The notes beneath the pieces were generated by a model. The model did not search any database. It had not been told where the DNA came from and saw only the letters and a program-made list of their open reading frames with translations. 64,000 nt of DNA, from contig NZ_FNSU01000003.1 of NCBI RefSeq assembly GCF_900105325.1, positions 1,426,001 through 1,490,000 of the forward strand, given 5' to 3'. Every line of letters starts with the position of its first letter. Positions within the stretch are counted from its first letter, which is position 1. This DNA is from Pseudomonas marginalis (GTDB lineage Bacteria; Pseudomonadota; Gammaproteobacteria; Pseudomonadales; Pseudomonadaceae). This document shows, piece after piece, positions 46,881-54,997 of the stretch. Both the position numbers and the translations under genes were made by a program.

Positions 46881-48335
46881 TCAGAACGCGTAGGTGGCCG
46901 ACACGCTCACCACATCGCCCGACGACTCCGCCTTGCCATTCAGGCTTGCGCCACCCAGGCGATCGACGTTTTGAGTCTTGAGCTTGACCTCTTGCACGAA
47001 CTGGTGGGAATAGGCCAAGTCAAGACTGAGGCCCTTGATTGCTTTCACATCGTAACCAGCCCCCAACGACAGGAATGTACGGTCGCCATCCGGGATTCGT
47101 GGGTCGCGGGTCGAATTGCGTGTAGGTGTCTGGTCAAGGGCTACACCTGCACGCAAGGTCAACTCATCGGTCAAGCGGTAGTCACCGCCGAGGGAGTACA
47201 TCCAGGTGTTCTTGTAGTTGTAGGGAATGGACACAATGGTGGTGCCACCGGACTCGAGCGTCAGGTCTTTGAAAGAGGACCACTCAGTCCAGGTCACACT
47301 GGCCCCCATCGTGAAGCGATCGTTGAACTGGTGTACCCAGTCCAGGCCGGCCGTGGCAGGAATGTCCAGTTGGACACTGGCATGGGCGCCGTCCGGTGCC
47401 AGCTCTAACCCTGGATAAGCGGTATTCACCAACGTACCGCTACCGCCAAACGGACTTGGCTGGGTCATCAGGTTGTAGGAAAACTGATCGGCGTAAATAT
47501 TATATTTGCCGGTCATCTTGTTCTTGATCTTGGCGTGGTAATTCAAGCCAAGGGTGTCTCGCTCCGTGGGTTTCCAAACAATGCCGGTAAACCAGCCCGC
47601 TGAAATGTTGTCGACCTTCACACGCATCAAGGCACTGCCGACATCAGACGGAAAATTGATCCCGCCCAGCACGGAATCGGACACCGCGGCGGCAGACAAC
47701 AAGTCCACGTTTTGACTGACGAAGCCCTTGCTGTGTTGCACGATCACGCCACCGCCGATAGAAAATTGATCATTCACCTTAAAGGACAGGGATCCGGTCA
47801 ATCCTACGGTTTCAATTTTGGTGTCCACTGCAAAGTCGCGCAGTTTCGAGTCCTGATCCCAAGTGGAGCGCATACCCTGCGGCACTACCTGGCTCAGGCC
47901 GAAAGCGAACCGATCCCCCAGGGGCATGACCATGAAACCGGTTGGCAACCAGGCAGTGAACCCGCCTTGGCCGCCGTCGTTGTTATTCACCGTGGTCGAT
48001 GCGACGTCGGGAAAACCATTGGCGTCCAAGGGCGTATTGGAAATCGGGTTGCCTGCATAATCAGAGGCGTCACCTTTGTACTTGATCTTAATGCGGGCGT
48101 AGTCGACGGTAAATTGCGCCACGTTGTGTTCGACAAACGCCATGGCCGCCGGGTTGTTGTACGCGGAACTGGGATCGTTCTTGAACAACGAGCCACCGGC
48201 AAATGCCCGGCCCCAACCGGGTGCGCCGTAGGTCGGTGTTGAAAAACCGCCGGCCTGTGCAGGCGCGTTCACCATCGCCCCGCCTATCAGTGCCAGCCCC
48301 AGCAAAACCTGCACGTGTTGTTTCTTATTATTCAT
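46881..48335 (-). CDS. FadL/OmpP1/TodX family outer-membrane transporter (484 aa)
   Basis: Outer-membrane channel for hydrophobic substrates such as long-chain fatty acids or alkanes. Signal peptide (MNNKKQHVQVLLGLALIGG, cleavage after PAQA), then the FadL hatch-like start FSTPTYGAPGWGRAFAGGSL with NNPAAM, and alternating beta strands to a terminal Phe (SVSATYAF). In the cluster it probably carries alkanes or fatty acids inward for AlkB and FadE. ATG 48335 has AAGGAG 7 bases upstream, fused with AACAATAA. Confidence 0.93.
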   Translation of the reverse strand: MNNKKQHVQVLLGLALIGGAMVNAPAQAGGFSTPTYGAPGWGRAFAGGSLFKNDPSSAYNNPAAMAFVEHNVAQFTVDYARIKIKYKGDASDYAGNPISNTPLDANGFPDVASTTVNNNDGGQGGFTAWLPTGFMVMPLGDRFAFGLSQVVPQGMRSTWDQDSKLRDFAVDTKIETVGLTGSLSFKVNDQFSIGGGVIVQHSKGFVSQNVDLLSAAAVSDSVLGGINFPSDVGSALMRVKVDNISAGWFTGIVWKPTERDTLGLNYHAKIKNKMTGKYNIYADQFSYNLMTQPSPFGGSGTLVNTAYPGLELAPDGAHASVQLDIPATAGLDWVHQFNDRFTMGASVTWTEWSSFKDLTLESGGTTIVSIPYNYKNTWMYSLGGDYRLTDELTLRAGVALDQTPTRNSTRDPRIPDGDRTFLSLGAGYDVKAIKGLSLDLAYSHQFVQEVKLKTQNVDRLGGASLNGKAESSGDVVSVSATYAF

Positions 48336-48345
48336 GCGGCACTCC

Positions 48346-48353
48346 TTATTGTT
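48346..48353 (-). promoter_or_regulatory. Crc/Hfq-type A-rich motif before the FadL-like gene
   Basis: Coding-strand AAATAACAATAAGGAG; a second A-rich run (AATAATAAGAAACAACA) follows the ATG at once, so the start codon is flanked by two candidate sites. Confidence 0.55.
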
Positions 48354-48403
48354 ATTTCTCTGAGCCGGCCCCGCCGGTTCGTTTTGCTTCCGGCAGTTCA
48401 CAA

Positions 48404-48428
48404 ACTGGCGCCCGATCGAGGCGCCAGT
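48404..48428 (-). terminator. Terminator after the PraB-like gene
   Basis: Nine-base-pair perfect stem (ACTGGCGCC 48404-48412, GGCGCCAGT 48420-48428), about 40 bases beyond the PraB-like stop, followed by TTTGTG on the minus strand. Confidence 0.6.
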
Positions 48429-48466
48429 CTTTCAACAGGTGATCAGCCCGGTGTGTCAGTTGCCCA

Positions 48467-48961
48467 TCAAGGCACGATGGTAAATGTCGGGCTTGGGGTA
48501 ACGCTGAGGCTCACCACGGTGCAGCTACCACTCAGGGTCTGGTTGGAGGCGGTCAGTACACCACCGCTGTAGCCCACGGTGATGGTGGACGGACCGCAAT
48601 TGGACGCCGGATACAGAACCGACGCGGCGATGGTGTAACCAACGTTGCTGACCGAGCCCGCAGCGGCACCGGTGGCGGTCAAGGTCCATGGCAGACCGGT
48701 GATTTTCGGCAGCGCACAAAGACCACCGCCGGTCACCGCCACACCGGTGATTTTTGCCACACCGCTGGCATCGACGTTCCCGGTAAAAGTTGCGCCGCAG
48801 TTAACAGTGGCCTGGAACGACGATGGCGACTTCACCGAAATGGTGCCTGGCGCAGTGAAGCTCGAGTTCACCGGGGTGATGCTATAGGCATTGGCCATCG
48901 ACGCAGCACCCATGCAAACAGCCAAAGCAGACAACGATACGAGGGTTTTCAAGCTTTTCAT
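48467..48961 (-). CDS. praB: PraB-like exported alkane-oxidation activator (164 aa)
   Basis: Small secreted or surface protein. Signal peptide (MKSLKTLVSLSALAVCMGA, cleavage after ANA) followed by a beta-rich, Gly/Ser/Thr-rich domain with conserved Cys residues and blocks SSFTAPGTISV, GLPWTLTATG and NCGPSTITVGYSGG. Matches proteins annotated as alkane oxidation activator PraB, which in P. aeruginosa promote growth on hexadecane by an unsettled mechanism. It sits between AlkB and the FadL-like transporter, in line with that role. The next gene upstream is a paralogue. Confidence 0.8.
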   Translation of the reverse strand: MKSLKTLVSLSALAVCMGAASMANAYSITPVNSSFTAPGTISVKSPSSFQATVNCGATFTGNVDASGVAKITGVAVTGGGLCALPKITGLPWTLTATGAAAGSVSNVGYTIAASVLYPASNCGPSTITVGYSGGVLTASNQTLSGSCTVVSLSVTPSPTFTIVP

Positions 48962-49084
48962 TGTTTTTCCTCACATGTTATGGCGAGTCATTTCGCCAGG
49001 GGGTAATGGCCATGAACGAGAGGTCACGGTGAAACTGCAGAACTTCCCTTTCCAGCCAAATTTCAATTCAATTACCGAAGCACG

Positions 49085-49579
49085 TTACTCAACAACTTTG
49101 AAGTTCGGCGGCATCTTGATCGACACCGTCTTGATCTTGCAGTCTTCGCCAATCGGTACATTGGCGGCTTCCAACTTGCCGGTGGCGTTATCCCAGGTGC
49201 CATCGGCGGTGGAAGGCCCGCACTTGCCGCCCAGGCCGAAAGCGTGAACATCGACACTGATCTTCGACATGGAACCGCTCCTGGTATCTTTGGCGATCAG
49301 GATCCACGGCAAGTTGATGGCTTCGACGCGACTGCACTTGAGGCCGCCGTCGAATTCGACTTTGTCGACATTGACCGAGGAACCGTCCGCAGCGACCTTG
49401 CCGGCCACCTTGATGGTGCAATCGGCGCTGATCAGCGCGCCTTTGGAGAAGCTGATCGGGCCCTGGGCGGTAAAGGCGCTGCCCGCCGGTTCGATACGCG
49501 CGGCCTGGGCCTGGTGATAGGTGATCAGGCCCAGCACGGCCAATACGATATGGGTGGTGAACTTGGCAGGTGTTTGCAT
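49085..49579 (-). CDS. PraB-like exported protein, paralogue (164 aa)
   Basis: Same length and layout as the neighbour at 48961: signal peptide (cleavage after AQA), SAFTAQGPISF, one early Cys, INLPWILIAKD, KCGPSTADGTWDNATG and a late Cys, ending IKMPPNFKVVE. The CGPST and LPW blocks are shared between the two, pointing to a local duplication. It is more charged than its neighbour, so the two may not be interchangeable. Lies 116 bases from the alkB stop on the same strand. Confidence 0.78.
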   Translation of the reverse strand: MQTPAKFTTHIVLAVLGLITYHQAQAARIEPAGSAFTAQGPISFSKGALISADCTIKVAGKVAADGSSVNVDKVEFDGGLKCSRVEAINLPWILIAKDTRSGSMSKISVDVHAFGLGGKCGPSTADGTWDNATGKLEAANVPIGEDCKIKTVSIKMPPNFKVVE

Positions 49580-49626
49580 GGTGTACGTCCTTCCCTTTCA
49601 TTATTTTTTTCGGGTCAAAGCACTTT

Positions 49627-49666
49627 CTCGGGGCGATAAAATCCTGCGCGGCAATCAGGCCCCGAG
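49627..49666. terminator. Hairpin between alkB and the first PraB-like gene
   Basis: CTCGGGGC (49627-49634) and GCCCCGAG (49659-49666) pair perfectly. No strong T tract, so it may attenuate rather than end transcription. Confidence 0.45.
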
Positions 49667-49695
49667 CACACAACAAAACTAAGTGTTACTTCAGA

Positions 49696-50976
49696 TCAAA
49701 ACGGCTTGGCACTGCCGCTGTACTTCTCCAGGTACTTCAAACGCTGTGAAGGTTGAAGATTGGTCAGGGTGATATCCCCGGCATAATGATTAAGGACTCG
49801 ATGATCCATGCGCCGCCGCCACAAGTACGGTACATACGCCCAGACAATCATGCTCGCGTAACCATAAGGCAGTTGCGGCGACTCATCGAAGTGGCGCAAC
49901 GACTGATAACTGCGCGTCGGGTTGGCGTGATGATCGGAGTGCCGCTGCAGTTGGAACAGAAAGATATTGGTGACAATCCGATTACTGTTCCAGGAGTGCC
50001 GAGGCGAACACCGTTCATAACGACCGTTGGGCAACTTCTGGCGTTTAAGGCCGTAGTGCTCTACATAGTTCACCACTTCCAGCAACGAGAAGCCGTAGAT
50101 GCCCTGGATAACCAGGAACGGAATCACCGCTGCCCCGAGCCAGGCAATCATCGCGCCCCACAACACCACGCTGTACATCCAGGCACTGAGCACAGCGTTT
50201 TTCCAATGCCAGGCCGGCAGGCCGAGTTTGCGCAGGCGCTCGCGCTCCAGGTTCCAGGCCGAGTGTGCGCTGAACCACACCGAACGCGGCAGGAAGGCCC
50301 AAAAGCTCTCGCCCAGCCGCGAGCTGGCGGGGTCCTCCGGCGTGGCAACACGTACGTGATGGCCACGATTGTGTTCGGTGTAGAAGTGCCCGTAGAAGGT
50401 CGGCGCCAGGGTCACCTTGGCGAGGAACACCTCCAAAGCGTTGGGCTTGTGCCCCAGTTCATGGGCGGTATTGATCGCAATACCGGTGGCGGCACCGGTC
50501 GACATCGCCATGCCCAGGTAAGTGAACCAGCTCGGTTCGCCATGCAGTTGAGTGCGGGCGGTGATGTAGCTGGCGGCGTGGGATAGCCAGCTGGAAGGGT
50601 CCAGGTTCGCGGCAGCCTGCAACAGGCCACCCTGGATGATCCAGTCGATCCCGCCGGCGGCCAGCCAGCCGGTGATCACCACCGAGGAGATCACGAACAA
50701 CACGCCGGTATAGACGATCCAGCGGTAGTAGCTTTGGGATTCGAGGTGGCCAACGGCGGATTCGGGCGGGTTGCTCACGTCTTCACCGAGCAGACCGTCG
50801 ATCAATGGGATCAGGCCGAAGATCACCAGCACGCCGACCCACCACAGTTGCTGGATACCGGTCGTGATCGCCAGGGTGCCGGACAACAACGGCGTGGCCA
50901 GCGGCATGATGCCCAGCCACCACAGGTGGCGCTTGCCGTCGGTCCACACGCTTGGGACAGCCAATGTCTGATTCAT
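49696..50976 (-). CDS. alkB: Alkane 1-monooxygenase AlkB (426 aa)
   Basis: Integral-membrane non-haem diiron hydroxylase that turns n-alkanes into 1-alkanols with electrons from rubredoxin. All histidine motifs are present: HELGHK (172-177), EHNRGHH (201-207), NYVEHYGL (303-310) and LQRHSDHHANP (343-353). Six or so hydrophobic segments surround them. No fused rubredoxin is seen, and none is encoded nearby. ATG 50976 has GGAGG 6 bases upstream; an earlier in-frame ATG at 51105 lies in AT-rich promoter-like DNA. First gene of the catabolic block. Confidence 0.96.
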   Translation of the reverse strand: MNQTLAVPSVWTDGKRHLWWLGIMPLATPLLSGTLAITTGIQQLWWVGVLVIFGLIPLIDGLLGEDVSNPPESAVGHLESQSYYRWIVYTGVLFVISSVVITGWLAAGGIDWIIQGGLLQAAANLDPSSWLSHAASYITARTQLHGEPSWFTYLGMAMSTGAATGIAINTAHELGHKPNALEVFLAKVTLAPTFYGHFYTEHNRGHHVRVATPEDPASSRLGESFWAFLPRSVWFSAHSAWNLERERLRKLGLPAWHWKNAVLSAWMYSVVLWGAMIAWLGAAVIPFLVIQGIYGFSLLEVVNYVEHYGLKRQKLPNGRYERCSPRHSWNSNRIVTNIFLFQLQRHSDHHANPTRSYQSLRHFDESPQLPYGYASMIVWAYVPYLWRRRMDHRVLNHYAGDITLTNLQPSQRLKYLEKYSGSAKPF

Positions 50977-51282
50977 GGCTGCCTCCGGATGAGGCGGGTT
51001 GGCAGGGACGCAAAAAACAGCTTCGAGGAATGCTGGGCACCCCAGGAAATCAACCATGCGATAAAAGACGTTTTTTTCATTTTTATTCGCTCTTAGGCAT
51101 TTCAAAAATCATTTCAAAATAAATATTGAAATATTTTTTTAAATAAATAGCGCGGAATCGTTAGGTCGTCAACTACTTTTTCGAGGCCTTTTTTACGTGA
51201 CTGGACAGTCTGTTTTTCAGCTGTTTGGTCAGGTCTCTAGGGCAGGCATTTGCGACGTTCGACCCGGCGATGAGGGCCACGA
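50977..51282. promoter_or_regulatory. AT-rich alkB promoter region
   Basis: A 306-base gap between alkB and the hydrolase gene, both on the minus strand. Between 51080 and 51150 it is strongly AT-rich, unlike the surrounding DNA. It holds a perfect TTTCAA-N8-TTGAAA palindrome (51112-51131) and another TTTCAA at 51100. Likely contains the alkB promoter and an operator; no sigma-54 signature was seen. Confidence 0.5.
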
Positions 51283-52281
51283 TTATTTGTTCGCCAAGGC
51301 AAAGGGCGGATGCAGGACCGTGGCCGTTTCCACCGGGCGCACGCGCTTGGCCACGTGCAGCACGGCCTCGACCACCCGCGCCGTGGCGGTGATCGGCAGC
51401 ATGTGGCCGCGCCCTTCCACCACTTGCAGCTTGAGGCCGGGCACTTTATCGGCGAGGGCCTGGCCATGCCGGCGGAAGTCCAGCACCTTGTCCTGCGCGC
51501 CATAGATCAGGCCGATGGGCAGGGCCAGTTGGGGGTAGCGCTTGACCATCCCGGGCAGGCAGTCGTTGACCAGCGCAATCTCGCTGGAGGCGGCGTAAAA
51601 GTTGTCGGGGCGCATACCCAGCAAGCCGCCGCCCCGGGTGGCGAAATCCTCGGGAGCGGCGTCCGGCGCAAACACGCCCTTGACCACCGAACGTCGAGTC
51701 AACAGGCCCATGGGCACGGTGAGGGTTTTGGCCACAAAGCGTCGCAACCAGGCCGGTCGCACCGCCAGCGACCAGAACACCAGCGGCAACCTGGGTTGGG
51801 GATGGGTCAACGGTGCCACCAGCACCAGGCCCGATATAGCCTCAGGATGATCGAGGGCCAGGGCCAGGGAAATCGCGCCGCCGAGGGAATGCCCGAGCAC
51901 CAAGGGTTTGTCCAGGCCAAGCTGGTTGATGAAGGCCGCGACTTGCCGCGCCTGGGCCGGCAAGTCCGCAGCGGTACCTTTATGCCGCGTGGAATACCCC
52001 GACCCGGGACGGTCGAGGGTGATCACCCGAAAGTGCTCACGCAACTGGCGGGACAAGGCATAGGTCAGGTTGCGACTGCTGCCCATCAGCCCGTGAATCA
52101 TCACCAGGGGCGGGCCCTCGCCCTCTTCCACATAATGAAAGCGCTCGCCATTCACCTCCACGAAGCGCCCGTTGATCGGAACAGCGGCTTCGATGCGCCG
52201 TGTCATCCAGGCGCTGAAACCCCATAGCACCGCACTTGCCCCCACCAGCACACCTGCAGCAGTCACCCATTGCACAGCCAT
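51283..52281 (-). CDS. Alpha/beta hydrolase with N-terminal membrane anchor (332 aa)
   Basis: Serine esterase/lipase-type hydrolase. An N-terminal hydrophobic segment (about 4-22) probably anchors it. Catalytic Ser132 is in GHSLGG, oxyanion region MIHGLMGSS (61-69), acid residue in YGAQDKVLD, and His in GRGHMLP. ATG 52281 is used: it starts right at the anchor. Divergent from the BVMO operon at 52557, with AT-rich DNA between. It could hydrolyse the ester product of the BVMO, which is inference. Confidence 0.88.
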   Translation of the reverse strand: MAVQWVTAAGVLVGASAVLWGFSAWMTRRIEAAVPINGRFVEVNGERFHYVEEGEGPPLVMIHGLMGSSRNLTYALSRQLREHFRVITLDRPGSGYSTRHKGTAADLPAQARQVAAFINQLGLDKPLVLGHSLGGAISLALALDHPEAISGLVLVAPLTHPQPRLPLVFWSLAVRPAWLRRFVAKTLTVPMGLLTRRSVVKGVFAPDAAPEDFATRGGGLLGMRPDNFYAASSEIALVNDCLPGMVKRYPQLALPIGLIYGAQDKVLDFRRHGQALADKVPGLKLQVVEGRGHMLPITATARVVEAVLHVAKRVRPVETATVLHPPFALANK

Positions 52282-52444
52282 AGCTCGTCCTCGGCTTCCC
52301 TGTGACCGGCGACCTGACCGGAATTGATCAAGGCCTCGGCCAACGTCCACACCCTGGACCTGAACGGCGTGCGTACCACGCTCGTCCGTCGGACAAGTCG
52401 CACATAAGGCACAAGGTCCTAGCGTAGGCGCTATTTTCAGGTAG

Positions 52445-52471
52445 ATTATTTAAAATCTTTTTTAAAATAAT
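52445..52471 (+). promoter_or_regulatory. AT-rich palindrome upstream of the BVMO gene
   Basis: ATTATTT and AAATAAT arms with inner TTTAAAA/TTTTAAA pairing, about 85-110 bases before the BVMO ATG and between divergent genes. Confidence 0.4.
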
Positions 52472-52535
52472 TAATTCAATTTTTCTTTGCAATGGTGTTC
52501 TATCTAAAAGACACAACAAAAACAGGAGCACATCC

Positions 52536-52559
52536 GATGCCCATGAAGGACCGCCTATG
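52536..52559 (+). other. Seven-codon upstream frame (MPMKDRL) overlapping the BVMO start
   Basis: ATG 52536 has AGGAG 8 bases before it and reads seven codons to a TGA at 52557-52559 positions overlapping the BVMO ATG as ATGA. Could give translational coupling or be chance. Confidence 0.35.
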
Positions 52560-54095
52560 AATGCCCACAGTGATTCCATCGACATCGCCATCATCGGTTC
52601 GGGTTTTGCCGGCCTGTGCATGGCCATCAAACTCAAGGAAGCGGGGCTCACCGACTTCTTTATCGCCGAGCAGGCCGACACCCTCGGCGGCACCTGGCGG
52701 GACAACCATTACCCCGGTTGCGCCTGCGATGTGCAGTCCCACGTGTATTCGTTTTCCTTTGCACCCAACCCGGACTGGACTCGGCAGTTCGCGCCGCAAG
52801 CGGAAATCCGCGCCTACCTGGAAGACTGCGCGGTGCGCTTCGGATTGGCGCCCTACCTGCGTTTCGGCATGGGCCTAAAGCGCGCGGTGTTCGATGAACA
52901 GCTACAACGCTGGCAGTTGAGTTTCAGCGATGGCCGCCACGTCAGTGCGCGGGTGCTGGTGTCGGGCATGGGCGCCCTGGCACGCCCGGCGCTGCCGGAG
53001 ATTCCGGGGCTGGAAACCTTCAAGGGCAAGCGCTTCCACTCCCAGCAGTGGGATCACGCATACGCCTTGAAGGGCAAGCGCGTGGCGGTGATCGGCACAG
53101 GGGCCAGTGCCATCCAGTTCGTGCCGCAGATTGCGCCGCAGGTGGCGCACCTGGATCTGTTCCAGCGCACTCCACCGTGGATCATGCCCAAGCCCGACCG
53201 CGGGATTTCAGCGTTCGAACGCTGGCTGTTCAGACACCTGCCTGTTACCCAGCGCCTGGTGCGTGGCGCCTTCTACTGGGCACTGGAAGGCCGTGTGCTG
53301 GGATTTGCGCTGCACCCGCAGCTGATGAAAATGGTGCAGAAAGTCGCCCTGCGCCACCTTCGCAAACAAGTGCCGCGCCCTTCCCTGCGCAAGGCCCTGA
53401 CGCCGGACTACACCATTGGCTGCAAGCGTGTGCTGATCTCAAATGACTACTACCCGGCGCTGTCGCGCAGCAATGTCGAGGTGGTGACCGACAACATCCT
53501 GCGTATCGAAGCCGACGGTGTGATCACAGCCGACGGTATCAAGCACCCGGCCGACTGCCTGATTTTCGGCACCGGCTTCCAGGCCACTGACCCGCTGCCC
53601 CGGGACTGCATCATCGGTCGCGACGGTGTGGACCTGATGGACATCTGGCGCGACGGCGCACACGCCTATAAGGGCACCACGGTGCCGGGCTATCCCAACC
53701 TGTTTCTGATCATCGGGCCCAACACCGGCCTGGGGCATAACTCGATGATCCTGATGATCGAGGCGCAGGTCACCTACATCCTCGACGCGCTCAGGCAGAT
53801 GCAGCGCCATCGCATCGCCACGGTGGACGTCAAACCGATGGTGGAACAGGCCTACAACCGTCAATTGCAAGACCAACTCAAGCGCACCATCTGGAACACC
53901 GGCGGTTGCCAGAGCTGGTACCTCGACCCACGTACCGGCAAGAACACCACTCTGTGGCCCGCTTCGACATGGCGCTTCAAGCGGGTCACCCGGCAGTTCG
54001 CACTCAAGGACTATGCGGTCGACCTGTTGCCCCTCACTGCGCCGCCCCGTCCGGCCACGGCGCCCCACTCCACGGCAGAAGGCAGCCTCTCATGA
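52557..54095 (+). CDS. Flavin-containing Baeyer-Villiger-type monooxygenase (512 aa)
   Basis: FAD/NADPH-dependent monooxygenase. FAD site IIGSGFAGLCMA (GxGxxG, residues 13-18), NADPH site VAVIGTGASAIQ, and between them the BVMO fingerprint FKGKRFHSQQWDH (FxGxxxHxxxW). Likely inserts oxygen next to a ketone to give an ester or lactone. AAGGA is 6 bases before the ATG. A 7-codon frame (MPMKDRL) with its own AGGAG ends on this ATG (ATGA). The stop overlaps the SDR start, so the two are coupled. Confidence 0.92.
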   Translation: MNAHSDSIDIAIIGSGFAGLCMAIKLKEAGLTDFFIAEQADTLGGTWRDNHYPGCACDVQSHVYSFSFAPNPDWTRQFAPQAEIRAYLEDCAVRFGLAPYLRFGMGLKRAVFDEQLQRWQLSFSDGRHVSARVLVSGMGALARPALPEIPGLETFKGKRFHSQQWDHAYALKGKRVAVIGTGASAIQFVPQIAPQVAHLDLFQRTPPWIMPKPDRGISAFERWLFRHLPVTQRLVRGAFYWALEGRVLGFALHPQLMKMVQKVALRHLRKQVPRPSLRKALTPDYTIGCKRVLISNDYYPALSRSNVEVVTDNILRIEADGVITADGIKHPADCLIFGTGFQATDPLPRDCIIGRDGVDLMDIWRDGAHAYKGTTVPGYPNLFLIIGPNTGLGHNSMILMIEAQVTYILDALRQMQRHRIATVDVKPMVEQAYNRQLQDQLKRTIWNTGGCQSWYLDPRTGKNTTLWPASTWRFKRVTRQFALKDYAVDLLPLTAPPRPATAPHSTAEGSLS

Positions 54096-54982
54096 AGTCA
54101 TTCAACGGCCGCGTGGCGGCGATTACCGGCGCGGCATCCGGCATGGGTCGCGCCTTGGCCCTGGCACTCGCGCGCGAAGGTTGCCACCTGGCACTGGCGG
54201 ACAAAAACGCCCAAGGCCTGGAGCAGACCCTGGCACTGATCAAGACCTCAACCCTGGCGCCGGTGACGATTACCACCCAGGTCCTGGATGTGGCCGACCG
54301 CCAGGCCATGGAGGCTTGGGCGGCGCGCTGCGTGGCCGAGCATGGCCAGGTCAACCTGGTGTTCAACAACGCCGGCGTGGCCCTGTCGAGTACAGTCGAA
54401 GGCGTGGACTACGCCGACCTGGAGTGGATCGTCGGCATCAACTTCTGGGGCGTGGTCCACGGCACCAAGGCGTTCCTGCCGCACCTCAAGGCCAGCGGCG
54501 ACGGCCATGTGATCAACACGTCCAGCGTGTTCGGCCTGTTTGCCCAGCCCGGCATGAGCGGTTACAACGCGACCAAATTCGCCGTGCGCGGCTTTACCGA
54601 AGCCCTGCGCCAGGAGCTGGACCTGCAACGCTGCGGCGTCTCGGCCACCTGCGTGCACCCCGGCGGCATCCGCACCGATATCTGTCGCAGCAGCCGCATC
54701 GACGCGAACATGACCGGCTTCCTGATCCACAGCGAACAGCAGGCCCGCGCCGACTTCGAAAAACTCTTCATCACCGATGCCGACCAGGCCGCCAAGGTGA
54801 TCCTGCAAGGCGTGCGCAAAAACAAGCGTCGCGTGCTGATTGGCCGCGACGCGTATTTCCTCGACCTGCTCGCCCGTTGCCTGCCGGCGGCCTATCAAGC
54901 GCTGGTGGTGCTGGCCAGCAAGCGCATGGCCCCCAAGCAACGCAGGCCAGTGTTTGAAACCAACGACGAGCCCCGTCTCTGA
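54092..54982 (+). CDS. Short-chain dehydrogenase/reductase (296 aa)
   Basis: Classical SDR: AAITGAASGMGRALA (TGxxxGxG), NNAGVAL, TSSVFGL and SGYNATKFAV with the catalytic Tyr/Lys. After the core (about 1-250) a C-terminal extension carries a basic tail. It probably oxidises an alcohol to the ketone used by the BVMO, or the reverse. ATG 54092 overlaps the BVMO stop; upstream in-frame starts lie inside the BVMO gene. Confidence 0.9.
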   Translation: MKSFNGRVAAITGAASGMGRALALALAREGCHLALADKNAQGLEQTLALIKTSTLAPVTITTQVLDVADRQAMEAWAARCVAEHGQVNLVFNNAGVALSSTVEGVDYADLEWIVGINFWGVVHGTKAFLPHLKASGDGHVINTSSVFGLFAQPGMSGYNATKFAVRGFTEALRQELDLQRCGVSATCVHPGGIRTDICRSSRIDANMTGFLIHSEQQARADFEKLFITDADQAAKVILQGVRKNKRRVLIGRDAYFLDLLARCLPAAYQALVVLASKRMAPKQRRPVFETNDEPRL

Positions 54983-54997
54983 ACAGGAGCACGAATC

